Of a stretch of DNA of 64,000 nucleotides, positions 38,051 through 50,334 are shown piece by piece (the stretch's first letter is position 1; each line of letters begins with the position of its first letter). The translations under genes were made by a program, and so were the position numbers. This stretch comes from Auanema rhodensis (taxonomy: Eukaryota; Nematoda; Chromadorea; Rhabditida; Rhabditidae): NCBI GenBank assembly GCA_964057225.1, contig OZ059895.1, positions 4,216,001 to 4,280,000 of the forward strand. Reading direction: 5' to 3'. The notes beneath the pieces are model-generated. The model saw only the letters and a program-made list of their open reading frames with translations. It did no database searches and was not told the DNA's origin.

Positions 38051-39453
38051 AAAATCCGCATCGAATGCACTATACTTCATTGAGAAACGCTCAATACAAA
38101 ATTAGTTATGATCGTTTGAAAAATGATGCATTAGTGTATGTTGAGTTTCCATGTACACTCAACATTGCTTCCAAAAACATTTTGACAAAAATTTTTTCGA
38201 AAAATTTCAAAATAATTTAGCAGAAAGTAGATGTTTTTAGATTCCTTTTTTTAAGGCAAAGATGATGGACAATGTTATTCAACGAAAAAATTAATTCTTC
38301 AGGGTGAAAATCGAGGATATAAGTGTGAACTTATATCAGTTGATATCTCGGTGAATTTTTAAGCTAGCGCAAATCTGATAACACAGATCGACGCAGCTTA
38401 AAAATCCGCATCGAATACACTATACTACATTGAGAAACGCTTAATACAAAGATTAGTTATGATCGTTTGAAAAATGATGCATTAGTGTATGTTGAGTTTC
38501 CATGTACACTCAACATTGCTTCCAAAAACATTTTGACAAAAATTTTTTAGAAAAATTTCAAAATAATTTAGCAAAAAGTAGATGTTTTTAGATTCTTTTT
38601 TTTAAGGCAAAGACGATGGACAATGTTATTCAACGAAAAAATTAATTCTTCAGGGTGAAAATCGAGGATATAAGTGTGAACTTATATCAGTTGATATCTC
38701 GGTGCATTTTCAAGCTAGCGCAAATCTGATAACACAGATCGACGCAGCTTAAAAATCCGCATCGAATGCACTATACTTCATTGAGAAACGCTCAATACAA
38801 AAATTAGTTATGATCGTTTGAAAAATGATGCATTAGTGTATGTTGAGTTTCCATGTACACTCAACATTGCTTCCAAAAACATTTTGACAAAAATTTTTTC
38901 GAAAAATTTCAAAATAATTTAGCAGAAAGTAGATGTTTTTAGATTCCTTTTTTTAAGGCAAAGATGATGGACAATGTTATTCAACGAAAAAATTAATTCT
39001 TCAGGGTGAAAATCGAGGATATAAGTGTGAACTTATATCAGTTGATATCTCGGTGAATTTTTAAGCTAGCGCAAATCTGATAACACAGATCGACGCAGCT
39101 TAAAAATCCGCATCGAATACACTATACTACATTGAGAAACGCTTAATACAAAGATTAGTTATGATCGTTTGAAAAATGATGCATTAGTGTATGTTGAGTT
39201 TCCATGTACACTCAACATTGCTTCCAAAAACATTTTGACAAAAATTTTTTAGAAAAATTTCAAAATAATTTAGCAAAAAGTAGATGTTTTTAGATTCTTT
39301 TTTTCAAGGCAAAGACGATGGACAATGTTATTCAACGAAAAAATTAATTCTTCAGGGTGAAAATCGAGGATATAAGTGTGAACTTATATCAGTTGATATC
39401 TCGGTGCATTTTCAAGCTAGCGCAAATCTGATAACACAGATCGACGCAGCTTA
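38051..39453 (+). repeat. Partial third copy of the 5-mer (monomers 110-113)
   Basis: The order Y, X(T203), Y, X(C203) equals members 2-5 of the 1755-bp unit. Monomer 110 has lost one A near position 50, so the block is 1403 bp. Confidence 0.75.
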
Positions 39454-40857
39454 AAAATCCGCATCGAATGCACTATACTTCATTGAGAAACGCTCAATAC
39501 AAAAATTAGTTATGATCGTTTGAAAAATGATGCATTAGTGTATGTTGAGTTTCCATGTACACTCAACATTGCTTCCAAAAACATTTTGACAAAAATTTTT
39601 TCGAAAAATTTCAAAATAATTTAGCAAAAAGTAGATGTTTTTAGATTCTTTTTTTCAAGGCAAAGACGATGGACAATGTTATTCAACGAAAAAATTAATT
39701 CTTCAGGGTGAAAATCGAGGATATAAGTGTGAACTTATATCAGTTGATATCTCGGTGCATTTTCAAGCTAGCGCAAATCTGATAACACAGATCGACGCAG
39801 CTTAAAAATCCGCATCGAATGCACTATACTTCATTGAGAAACGCTCAATACAAAAATTAGTTATGATCGTTTGAAAAATGATGCATTAGTGTATGTTGAG
39901 TTTCCATGTACACTCAACATTGCTTCCAAAAACATTTTGACAAAAATTTTTTCGAAAAATTTCAAAATAATTTAGCAGAAAGTAGATGTTTTTAGATTCC
40001 TTTTTTTAAGGCAAAGATGATGGACAATGTTATTCAACGAAAAAATTAATTCTTCAGGGTGAAAATCGAGGATATAAGTGTGAACTTATATCAGTTGATA
40101 TCTCGGTGAATTTTTAAGCTAGCGCAAATCTGATAACACAGATCGACGCAGCTTAAAAATCCGCATCGAATACACTATACTACATTGAGAAACGCTTAAT
40201 ACAAAGATTAGTTATGATCGTTTGAAAAATGATGCATTAGTGTATGTTGAGTTTCCATGTACACTCAACATTGCTTCCAAAAACATTTTGACAAAAATTT
40301 TTTAGAAAAATTTCAAAATAATTTAGCAAAAAGTAGATGTTTTTAGATTCTTTTTTTCAAGGCAAAGACGATGGACAATGTTATTCAACGAAAAAATTAA
40401 TTCTTCAGGGTGAAAATCGAGGATATAAGTGTGAACTTATATCAGTTGATATCTCGGTGCATTTTCAAGCTAGCGCAAATCTGATAACACAGATCGACGC
40501 AGCTTAAAAATCCGCATCGAATGCACTATACTTCATTGAGAAACGCTCAATACAAAAATTAGTTATGATCGTTTGAAAAATGATGCATTAGTGTATGTTG
40601 AGTTTCCATGTACACTCAACATTGCTTCCAAAAACATTTTGACAAAAATTTTTTCGAAAAATTTCAAAATAATTTAGCAGAAAGTAGATGTTTTTAGATT
40701 CCTTTTTTTAAGGCAAAGATGATGGACAATGTTATTCAACGAAAAAATTAATTCTTCAGGGTGAAAATCGAGGATATAAGTGTGAACTTATATCAGTTGA
40801 TATCTCGGTGCATTTTCAAGCTAGCGCAAATCTGATAACACAGATCGACGCAGCTTA

Positions 40858-41208
40858 AAAATCCGCATCGAATGCACTATACTACATTGAGGAAAGCTTA
40901 ATACAAAAATTAGTTATGATCGTTTGAAAAATGATGCATTAGTGTATGTTGAGTTTCCACGTACACTCAACATTGCTTCCAAAAACATTTTGACAAAAAT
41001 TTTTTCGAAAAATTTCAAAATAATTTAGCTAAAAGTAGATGTTTTTAGATTCCTTTTTTTAAGGCAAAGATGATGGACAATGTTATTCAACGAAAAAATT
41101 ATTTCTTCAGGGTGAAAATCGAGGATATAAGTGTGAACTTATATCAGTTGATATCTCGGTGAATTTTTAAGCTAGCGCAAATCTGATAACACAGATCGAC
41201 GCAGCTTA
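40858..41208 (+). repeat. Monomer 118, copy of monomer 109
   Basis: Shares GAGGAAAGC, CCACGTAC, TTATTTC and A305 with monomer 109. Private difference: TTTAGCTAAAAG. The spacing 3158 is nine monomers minus the single base lost in monomer 110. Confidence 0.75.
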
Positions 41209-42325
41209 AAAATCCGCATCGAATACACTATACTACATTGAGAAACGCTTAATACAAAGATTAGTTATGATCGTTTGAAAAATGATGCATTAGTGTATGT
41301 TGAGTTTCCATGTACACTCAACATTGCTTCCAAAAACATTTTGACAAAAATTTTTTAGAAAAATTTCAAAATAATTTAGCAAAAAGTAGATGTTTTTAGA
41401 TTCTTTTTTCCAAGGCAAAGACGATGGACAATGTTATTCAACGAAAAAATTAATTCTTCAGGGTGAAAATCGAGGATATAAGTGTGAACTTATATCAGTT
41501 GATATCTCGGTGCATTTTCAAGCTAGCGCAAATCTGATAACACAGATCAACGCAGCTTAAAAATCCGCATCGAATGCACTATACTTCATTGAGAAACGCT
41601 CAATACAAAAATTAGTTATGATCGTTTGAAAAATGATGCATTAGTGTATGTTGAGTTTCCATGTACACTCAACATTGCTTCCAAAAACATTTTGACAAAA
41701 ATTTTTTCGAAAAATTTCAAAATAATTTAGCAGAAAGTAGATGTTTTTAGATTCCTTTTTTTAAGGCAAAGATGATGGACAATGTTATTCAACGAAAAAA
41801 TTAATTCTTCAGGGTGAAAATCGAGGATATAAGTGTGAACTTATATCAGTTGATATCTCGGTGAATTTTTAAGCTAGCGCAAATCTGATAACACAGATCG
41901 ACGCAGCTTAAAAATCCGCATCGAATACACTATACTACATTGAGAAACGCTTAATACAAAGATTAGTTATGATCGTTTGAAAAATGATGCATTAGTGTAT
42001 GTTGAGTTTCCATGTACACTCAACATTGCTTCCAAAAACATTTTGACAAAAATTTTTTAGAAAAATTTCAAAATAATTTAGCAAAAAGTAGATGTTTTTA
42101 GATTCTTTTTTTCAAGGCAAAGACGATGGACAATGTTATTCAACGAAAAAATTAATTCTTCAGGGTGAAAATCGAGGATATAAGTGTGAACTTATATCAG
42201 TTGATATCTCGGTGCATTTTCAAGCTAGCGCAAATCTGATAACACAGATCGACGCAGCTTAAAAATCCGCATCGAATGCACTATACTACATTGAGAAACG
42301 CTTAATACAAAAATTAGTTATGATC

Positions 42326-42394
42326 GTTTGAAAAATGATGCATTAGTGTATGTTGAGTTTCCATGTACACTCAACATTGCTTCCAAAAACATTT
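42326..42394 (+). other. Conserved box of the monomer (positions 65-133)
   Basis: Scanning the copies by eye, this 69-bp stretch is nearly invariant. I noticed only rare changes in it: ATGAGGCAT in monomers 68 and 74, GTGAATGTTG in 65, CCACGTAC in 109 and 118, and ATCATTTG in 66. It holds the strongest dyads of the monomer. Constancy relative to flanking sequence is a known feature of protein-binding segments in some satellites, but no binding protein is identifiable here. The limits are approximate. Confidence 0.6.
42345..42377. repeat. Nested, mutually exclusive inverted repeats (positions 84-116)
   Basis: Two perfect stems compete for the same bases. Stem 1 is ATGTTGAGT (42350-42358) with ACTCAACAT (42369-42377), 9 bp with a 10-nt loop. 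Stem 2 is AGTGTA (42345-42350) with TACACT (42366-42371), 6 bp with a 15-nt loop. The base at 42350 and bases 42369-42371 belong to both, so only one can form at a time. The palindrome TGTACA also lies in the interval. The element recurs about once per monomer through the array. Confidence 0.85.
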
Positions 42395-42404
42395 TGACAA
42401 AAAT

Positions 42405-42416
42405 TTTTTCGAAAAA
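42405..42416. repeat. 12-bp palindrome TTTTTCGAAAAA (positions 144-155)
   Basis: A perfect self-complementary 12-mer between an A-rich and a T-rich run. Several subtype-diagnostic substitutions fall inside it: G at 144, G at 148, A at 149 (type X) and C at 151. It is therefore intact in only part of the monomers. It may extrude as a small hairpin or serve as a stiff or bent AT element; this is inference. Confidence 0.8.
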
Positions 42417-42544
42417 TTTCAAAATAATTTAGCAAAAAGTAGATGTTTTTAGATTCCTTTTTTCAAGGCAAAGACGATGGACAATGTTATTCAACGAAAA
42501 AATTAATTCTTCAGGGTGAAAATCGAGGATATAAGTGTGAACTT

Positions 42545-42558
42545 ATATCAGTTGATAT
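42545..42558. repeat. Near-perfect palindrome ATATCA-GT-TGATAT (positions 284-297)
   Basis: Six-base arms flank a two-base centre. Most monomers keep it intact. The A292 variant (AGTAGATATC, zone D) and the A293 variant (TTAATATC, monomers 40, 46 and 53) each break one pair. It ends in the GATATC hexamer just before the GGTGCATTTT segment. Confidence 0.75.
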
Positions 42559-42584
42559 CTCGGTGCATTTTTAAGCTAGCGCAA

Positions 42585-42600
42585 ATCTGATAACACAGAT
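42585..42600. repeat. Small hairpin ATCTG-ataaca-CAGAT (positions 324-339)
   Basis: A perfect 5-bp stem with a 6-nt loop close to the monomer end. The 16-bp deletion of the 335-bp monomers removes the loop and the 3' arm and leaves the 5' arm ATCTG, so the hairpin marks the deletion breakpoint. Confidence 0.65.
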
Positions 42601-45069
42601 CGACGCAGCTTAAAAATCCGCATCGAATGCACTATACTACATTGAGAAACGCTTAATACAAAAATTAGTTATGATCGTTTGAAAAATGATGCATTAGTGT
42701 ATGTTGAGTTTCCATGTACACTCAACATTGCTTCCAAAAACATTTTGACAAAAATTTTTTCGAAAAATTTCAAAATAATTTAGCAAAAAGTAGATGTTTT
42801 TAGATTCCTTTTTTCAAGGCAAAGACGATGGACAATGTTATTCAACGAAAAAATTAATTCTTCAGGGTGAAAATCGAGGATATAAGTGTGAACTTATATC
42901 AGTTGATATCTCGGTGCATTTTTAAGCTAGCGCAAATCTGATAACACAGATCGACGCAGCTTAAAAATCCGCATCGAGTGCACTATACTACATTGAGAAA
43001 CGCTTAATACAAAAATTAGTTATGATCGTTTGAAAAATGATGCATTAGTGTATGTTGAGTTTCCATGTACACTCAACATTGCTTCCAAAAACATTTTGAC
43101 AAAAATTTTTTCGAAAAATTTCAATATAATTTAGCAAAAAGTAGATGTTTTTAGATTCCTTTTTTTAAGGCAAAGATGATGGACAATGTTATTCAACGAA
43201 AAAATTAATTCTTCAGGGTGAAAATCGAGGATATAAGTGTGAACTTATATCAGTTGATATCTCGGTGCATTTTCAAGCTAGCGCAAATCTGATAACACAG
43301 ATCGACGCAGCTTAAAAATCCGCATCGAATGCACTATACTTCATTGAGAAACGCTCAATACAAAAATTAGTTATGATCGTTTGAAAAATGATGCATTAGT
43401 GTATGTTGAGTTTCCATGTACACTCAACATTGCTTCCAAAAACATTTTGACAAAAATTTTTTCGAAAAATTTCAAAATAATTTAGCAGAAAGTAGATGTT
43501 TTTAGATTCCTTTTTTTAAGGCAAAGATGATGGACAATGTTATTCAACGAAAAAATTGATTCTTCAGGGTGAAAATCGAGGATATAAGTGTGAACTTATA
43601 TCAGTTGATATCTCGGTGCATTTTTAAGCTAGCGCAAATCTGATAACACAGATCGACGCAGCTTAAAAATCCGCATCGAATGCACTATACTACATTGAGA
43701 AACGCTTAATACAAAAATTAGTTATGATCGTTTGAAAAATGATGCATTAGTGTATGTTGAGTTTCCATGTACACTCAACATTGCTTCCAAAAACATTTTG
43801 ACAAAAATTTTTTCGTAAAATTTCAAAATAATTTAGCAAAAAGTAGATGTTTTTAGATTCCTTTTTTTAAGGCAAAGATGATGGACAATGTTATTCAACG
43901 AAAAAATTATTTCTTCAGGGTGAAAATCGAGGATATAAGTGTGAACTTATATCAGTTGATATCTCGGTGAATTTTTAAGCTAGCGCAAATCTGATAACAC
44001 AGATCGACGCAGCTTAAAAATCCGCATCGAATACACTATACTACATTGAGAAACGCTTAATACAAAGATTAGTTATGATCGTTTGAAAAATGATGCATTA
44101 GTGTATGTTGAGTTTCCATGTACACTCAACATTGCTTCCAAAAACATTTTGACAAAAATTTTTTAGAAAAATTTCAAAATAATTTAGCAAAAAGTAGATG
44201 TTTTTAGATTCTTTTTTTCAAGGCAAAGACGATGGACAATGTTATTCAACGAAAAATTTAATTCTTCAGGGTGAAAATCGAGGATATAAGTGTGAACTTA
44301 TATCAGTTGATATCTCGGTGCATTTTCAAGCTAGCGCAAATCTGATAACACAGATCGACGCAGCTTAAAAATCCGCATCGAATGCACTATACTTCATTGA
44401 GAAACGCTTAATACAAAGATTAGTTATGATCGTTTGAAAAATGATGCATTAGTGTATGTTGAGTTTCCATGTACACTCAACATTGCTTCCAAAAACATTT
44501 TGACAAAAATTTTTTAGAAAAATTTCAAAATAATTTAGCAAAAAGTAGATGTTTTTAGATTCTTTTTTTCAAGGCAAAGACGATGGACAATGTTATTCAA
44601 CGAAAAAATTAATTCTTCAGGGTGAAAATCGAGGATATAAGTGTGAACTTATATCAGTTGATATCTCGGTGCATTTTCAAGCTTGCGCAAATCTGATAAC
44701 ACAGATCGACGCAGCTTAAAAATCCGCATCGAATGCACTATACTTCATTGAGAAACGCTCAATACAAAAATTAGTTATGATCGTTTGAAAAATGATGCAT
44801 TAGTGTATGTTGAGTTTCCATGTACACTCAACATTGCTTCCAAAAACATTTTGACAAAAATTTTTTCGAAAAATTTCAAAATAATTTAGCAGAAAGTAGA
44901 TGTTTTTAGATTCCTTTTTTTAAGGCAAAGATGATGGACAATGTTATTCAACGAAAAAATTAATTCTTCAGGGTGAAAATCGAGGATATAAGTGTGAACT
45001 TATATCAGTTGATATCTCGGTGCATTTTTAAGCTAGCGCAAATCTGATAACACAGATCGACGCAGCTTA

Positions 45070-46122
45070 AAAATCCGCATCGAATGCACTATACTACATT
45101 GAGAAACGCTTAATACAAAAATTAGTTATGATCGTTTGAAAAATGATGCATTAGTGTATGTTGAGTTTCCATGTACACTCAACATTGCTTCCAAAAACAT
45201 TTTGACAAAAATTTTTTCGAAAAATTTCAAAATAATTTAGCAAAAAGTAGATGTTTTTAGATTCCTTTTTTTAAAGCAAAGATGATGGACAATGTTATTC
45301 AACGAAAAAATTATTTCTTCAGGGTGAAAATCGAGGATATAAGTGTGAACTTATATCAGTTGATATCTCGGTGAATTTTTAAGCTAGCGCAAATCTGATA
45401 ACACAGATCGACGCAGCTTAAAAATCCGCATCGAATACACTATACTACATTGAGAAACGCTTAATACAAAGATTAGTTATGATCGTTTGAAAAATGATGC
45501 ATTAGTGTATGTTGAGTTTCCATGTACACTCAACATTGCTTCCAAAAACATTTTGACAAAAATTTTTTCGAAAAATTTCAAAATAATTTAGCAGAAAGTA
45601 GATGTTTTTAGATTCCTTTTTTTAAGGCAAAGATGATGGACAATGTTATTCAACGAAAAAATTAATTCTTCAGGGTGAAAATCGAGGATATAAGTGTGAA
45701 CTTATATCAGTTGATATCTCGGTGCATTTTTAAGCTAGCGCAAATCTGATAACACAGATCGACGCAGCTTAAAAATCCGCATCGAATGCACTATACTACA
45801 TTGAGAAACGCTTAATACAAAAATTAGTTATGATCGTTTGAAAAATGATGCATTAGTGTATGTTGAGTTTCCATGTACACTCAACATTGCTTCCAAAAAC
45901 ATTTTGACAAAAATTTTTTCGAAAAATTTCAAAATAATTTAGCAAAAAGTAGATGTTTTTAGATTCCTTTTTTTAAAGCAAAGATGATGGACAATGTTAT
46001 TCAACGAAAAAATTATTTCTTCAGGGTGAAAATCGAGGATATAAGTGTGAACTTATATCAGTTGATATCTCGGTGAATTTTTAAGCTAGCGCAAATCTGA
46101 TAACACAGATCGACGCAGCTTA
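45070..46122 (+). repeat. 702-bp duplication with recombinant monomer (130-132)
   Basis: Monomers 130 and 132 share the rare TTTAAAGCAAAG (A206), TTATTTC and A305, 702 bp apart. Between them monomer 131 starts as type X (A17, G51) and ends as the Y-like monomer 129 (C149, G174, T311). It therefore looks like the junction of the duplication. Confidence 0.75.
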
Positions 46123-48930
46123 AAAATCCGCATCGAATACACTATACTACATTGAGAAACGCTTAATACAAAGATTAGTTATGATCGTTTGAAAAATGAT
46201 GCATTAGTGTATGTTGAGTTTCCATGTACACTCAACATTGCTTCCAAAAACATTTTGACAAAAATTTTTTAGAAAAATTTCAAAATAATTTAGCAAAAAG
46301 TAGATGTTTTTAGATTCTTTTTTTCAAGGCAAAGACGATGGACAATGTTATTCAACGAAAAAATTAATTCTTCAGGGTGAAAATCGAGGATATAAGTATG
46401 AACTTATATCAGTTGATATCTCGGTGAATTTTTAAGCTAGCGCAAATCTGATAACACAGATCGACGCAGCTTAAAAATCCGCATCGAATGCACTATACTA
46501 CATTGAGAAACGCTTAATACAAAAATTAGTTATGATCGTTTGAAAAATGATGCATTAGTGTATGTTGAGTTTCCATGTACACTCAACATTGCTTCCAAAA
46601 ACATTTTGACAAAAATTTTTTCGAAAAATTTCAAAATAATTTAGCAAAAAGTAGATGTTTTTAGATTCCTTTTTTTAAGGCAAAAATGATGGACAATGTT
46701 ATTAAACGAAAAAATTAATTCTTCAGGGTGAAAATCGAGGATATAAGTGTGAACTTATATCAGTTGATATCTCGGTGCATTTTTAAGCTAGCGCAAATCT
46801 GATAACACAGATCGACGCAGCTTAAAAATCCGCATCGAATGCACTATACTACATTGAGAAACGCTTAATACAAAAATTAGTTATGATCGTTTGAAAAATG
46901 ATGCATTAGTGTATGTTGAGTTTCCATGTACACTCAACATTGCTTCCAAAAACATTTTGACAAAAATTTTTTCGCAAAATTTCAAAATAATTTAGCGAAA
47001 AGTAGATGTTTTTAGATTCCTTTTTTTAAGGCAAAGATGATGGACAATGTTATTCAACGAAAAAATTAATTCTTCAGGGTGAAAATCGAGGATATAAGTG
47101 TGAACTTATATCAGTTGATATCTCGGTGCATTTTTAAGTTAGCGCAAATCTGATAACACAGATCGACGCAGCTTAAAAATCCGCATCGAATGCACTATAC
47201 TACATTGAGAAACGCTTAATACAAAGATTAGTTATGATCGTTTGAAAAATGATGCATTAGTGTATGTTGAGTTTCCATGTACACTCAACATTGCTTCCAA
47301 AAACATTTTGACAAAAATTTTTTCGAAAAATTTCAAAATAATTTAGCAAAAAGTAGATGTTTTTAGATTCTTTTTTTCAAGGCAAAGACGATGGACAATG
47401 TTATTCAACGAAAAAATTATTTCTTCAGGGTGAAAATCGAGGATATAAGTGTGAACTTATATCAGTTGATATCTCGGTGAATTTTTAAGCTAGCGCAAAT
47501 CTGATAACACAGATCGACGCAGCTTAAAAATCCGCATCGAATACACTATACTACATTGAGAAACGCTTAATACAAAGATTAGTTATGATCGTTTGAAAAA
47601 TGATGCATTAGTGTATGTTGAGTTTCCATGTACACTCAACATTGCTTCCAAAAACATTTTGACAAAAATTTTTTCGAAAAATTTCAAAATAATTTAGCAA
47701 AAAGTAGATGTTTTTAGATTCCTTTTTTTAAGGCAAAGATGATGGACAATGTTATTCAACGAAAAAATTATTTCTTCAGGGTGAAAATCGAGGATATAAG
47801 TGTGAACTTATATCAGTTGATATCTCGGTGAATTTTTAAGCTAGCGCAAATCTGATAACACAGATCGACGCAGCTTAAAAATCCGCATCGAATACACTAT
47901 ACTACATTGAGAAACGCTTAATACAAAGATTAGTTATGATCGTTTGAAAAATGATGCATTAGTGTATGTTGAGTTTCCATGTACACTCAACATTGCTTCC
48001 AAAAACATTTTGACAAAAATTTTTTAGAAAAATTTCAAAATAATTTAGCAAAAAGTAGATGTTTTTAGATTCTTTTTTTCAAGGCAAAGACGATGGACAA
48101 TGTTATTCAACGAAAAAATTAATTCTTCAGGGTGAAAATCGAGGATATAAGTGTGAACTTATATCAGTTGATATCTCAGTGCATTTTCAAGCTAGCGCAA
48201 ATCTGATAACACAGATCGACGCAGCTTAAAAATCCGCATCGAATGCACTATACTTCATTGAGAAACGCTCAATACAAAAATTAGTTATGATCGTTTGAAA
48301 AATGATGCATTAGTGTATGTTGAGTTTCCATGTACACTCAACATTGCTTCCAAAAACATTTTGACAAAAATTTTTTCGAAAAATTTCAAAATAATTTAGC
48401 AGAAAGTAGATGTTTTTAGATTCCTTTTTTTAAGGCAAAGATGATGGACAATGTTATTCAACGAAAAAATTAATTCTTCAGGGTGAAAATCGAGGATATA
48501 AGTGTGAACTTATATCAGTTGATATCTCGGTGAATTTTTAAGCTAGCGCAAATCTGATAACACAGATCGACGCAGCTTAAAAATCCGCATCGAATACACT
48601 ATACTACATTGAGAAACGCTTAATACAAAGATTAGTTATGATCGTTTGAAAAATGATGCATTAGTGTATGTTGAGTTTCCATGTACACTCAACATTGCTT
48701 CCAAAAACATTTTGACAAAAATTTTTTCGAAAAATTTCAAAATAATTTAGCAAAAAGTAGATGTTTTTAGATTCCTTTTTTTAAGGCAAAAATGATGGAC
48801 AATGTTATTAAACGAAAAAATTAATTCTTCAGGGTGAAAATCGAGGATATAAGTGTGAACTTATATCAGTTGATATCTCGGTGCATTTTTAAGCTAGCGC
48901 AAATCTGATAACACAGATCGACGCAGCTTA

Positions 48931-49281
48931 AAAATCCGCATCGAATGCACTATACTACATTGAGAAACGCTTAATACAAAAATTAGTTATGATCGTTTGA
49001 AAAATGATGCATTAGTGTATGTTGAGTTTCCATGTACACTCAACATTGCTTCCAAAAACATTTTGACAAAAATTTTTTCGAAAAATTTCAAAATAATTTA
49101 GCAAAAAGTAGATGTTTTTCGATTCCTTTTTTTAAGGCAAAGACGATGGACAATGTTATTCAACGAAAAAATCAATTCTTCAGGGTGAAAATCGAGGATA
49201 TAAGTGTGAACTTATATCAGTTGATATCTCGGTGCATTTTTAAGCTAGCGCAAATCTGATCACACAGATCGACGCAGCTTA
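48931..49281 (+). repeat. C190/C243 monomer 141
   Basis: First member of the zone D cluster, 27 kb from the last zone A member. It has GGTGC and T311 instead of the CTCGTTGC and C311 of zone A. Private CTGATCACAC at the end. Chance frame 49032-49259. Confidence 0.88.
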
Positions 49282-49983
49282 AAAATCCGCATCGAATGCA
49301 CTATACTACATTGAGAAACGCTTAATACAAAAATTAGTTATGATCGTTTGAAAAATGATGCATTAGTGTATGTTGAGTTTCCATGTACACTCAACATTGC
49401 TTCCAAAAACATTTTGACAAAAATTTTTTCGCAAAATTTCAAAATAATTTAGCAAAAAGTAGATGTTTTTAGATTCCTTTTTTTAAGGCAAAGATGATGG
49501 ACAATGTTATTCAACGAAAAAATTAATTCTTCAGGGTGAAAATCGAGGATATAAGTGTGAACTTATATCAGTTGATATCTCGGTGCATTTTTAAGTTAGC
49601 GCAAATCTGATAACACAGATCGACGCAGCTTAAAAATCCGCATCGAATGCACTATACTTCATTGAGAAACGCTTAATACAAAAATTAGTTATGATCGTTT
49701 GAAAAATGATGCATTAGTGTATGTTGAGTTTCCATGTACACTCAACATTGCTTCCAAAAACATTTTGACAAAAATTTTTTCGAAAAATTTCAAAATAATT
49801 CAGCAAAAAGTAGATGTTTTTAGATTCCTTTTTTTAAGGCAAAAATGATGGACAATGTTATTAAACGAAAAAATTAATTCTTCAGGGTGAAAATCGAGGA
49901 TATAAGTGTGAACTTATATCAGTTGATATCTCGGTGCATTTTTAAGCTAGCGCAAATCTGATAACACAGATCGACGCAGCTTA

Positions 49984-50334
49984 AAAATCCGCATCGAATG
50001 CACTATACTACATTGAGAAACGCTTAATACAAAAATTAGTTATGATCGTTTGAAAAATGATGCATTAGTGTATGTTGAGTTTCCATGTACACTCAACATT
50101 GCTTCCAAAAACATTTTGACAAAAATTTTTTCGAAAAATTTCAAAATAATTTAGCAAAAAGTAGATGTTTTTCGATTCCTTTTTTTAAGGCAAAGACGAT
50201 GGACAATGTTATTCAACGAAAAAATCAATTCTTCAGGGTGAAAATCGAGGATATAAGTGTGAACTTATATCAGTTGATATCTCGGTGCATTTTTAAGCTA
50301 GCGCAAATCTGATAACACAGATCGACGCAGCTTA
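49984..50334 (+). repeat. C190/C243 monomer 144
   Basis: Same as monomer 141 without the private change; it follows an ATTCAGC monomer. Chance frame 50085-50312. Confidence 0.88.

Larger units (their letters stand above)
42262..42612 (+). repeat. Reference monomer 122 (consensus-like 351-bp unit)
   Basis: This monomer carries the commonest base at almost all variable sites and is used here to place the substructures; window position = 42261 + monomer position. Composition is about 31 % GC with 11 CpG. A- and T-runs concentrate between positions 124 and 205. The stretches that look most constant across all copies are about 65-133, 248-281 and 317-350. The stretches with most subtype-diagnostic changes are about 134-163, 190-215 and 229-247. 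Confidence 0.85.
29276..46473 (+). repeat. Zone C: monomers 85-133, X/Y subtype alternation
   Basis: Forty-nine monomers dominated by two types. X has A17, G51 (ACAAAGATTAG), A149 (TTTTTTAGAAA) and T196 (GATTCTTTTT). Y has T27, C42 (GCTCAATAC), G174 (TAGCAGAAAG) and A305. Hybrids of X and Y are frequent. Monomers 122-124 (42262-43314) resemble zone B types. Monomer 110 (38051-38400) is 350 bp because one A is missing from the A-run near position 50. No foreign sequence is present. Confidence 0.88.

Noticed and set aside
42385-42438. Phased A-tracts giving intrinsic curvature
   Set aside because: A-run centres near positions 126, 140, 153, 162 and 175 are spaced unevenly (14, 13, 9, 13) rather than at about 10.5 bp, so curvature cannot be claimed without calculation.
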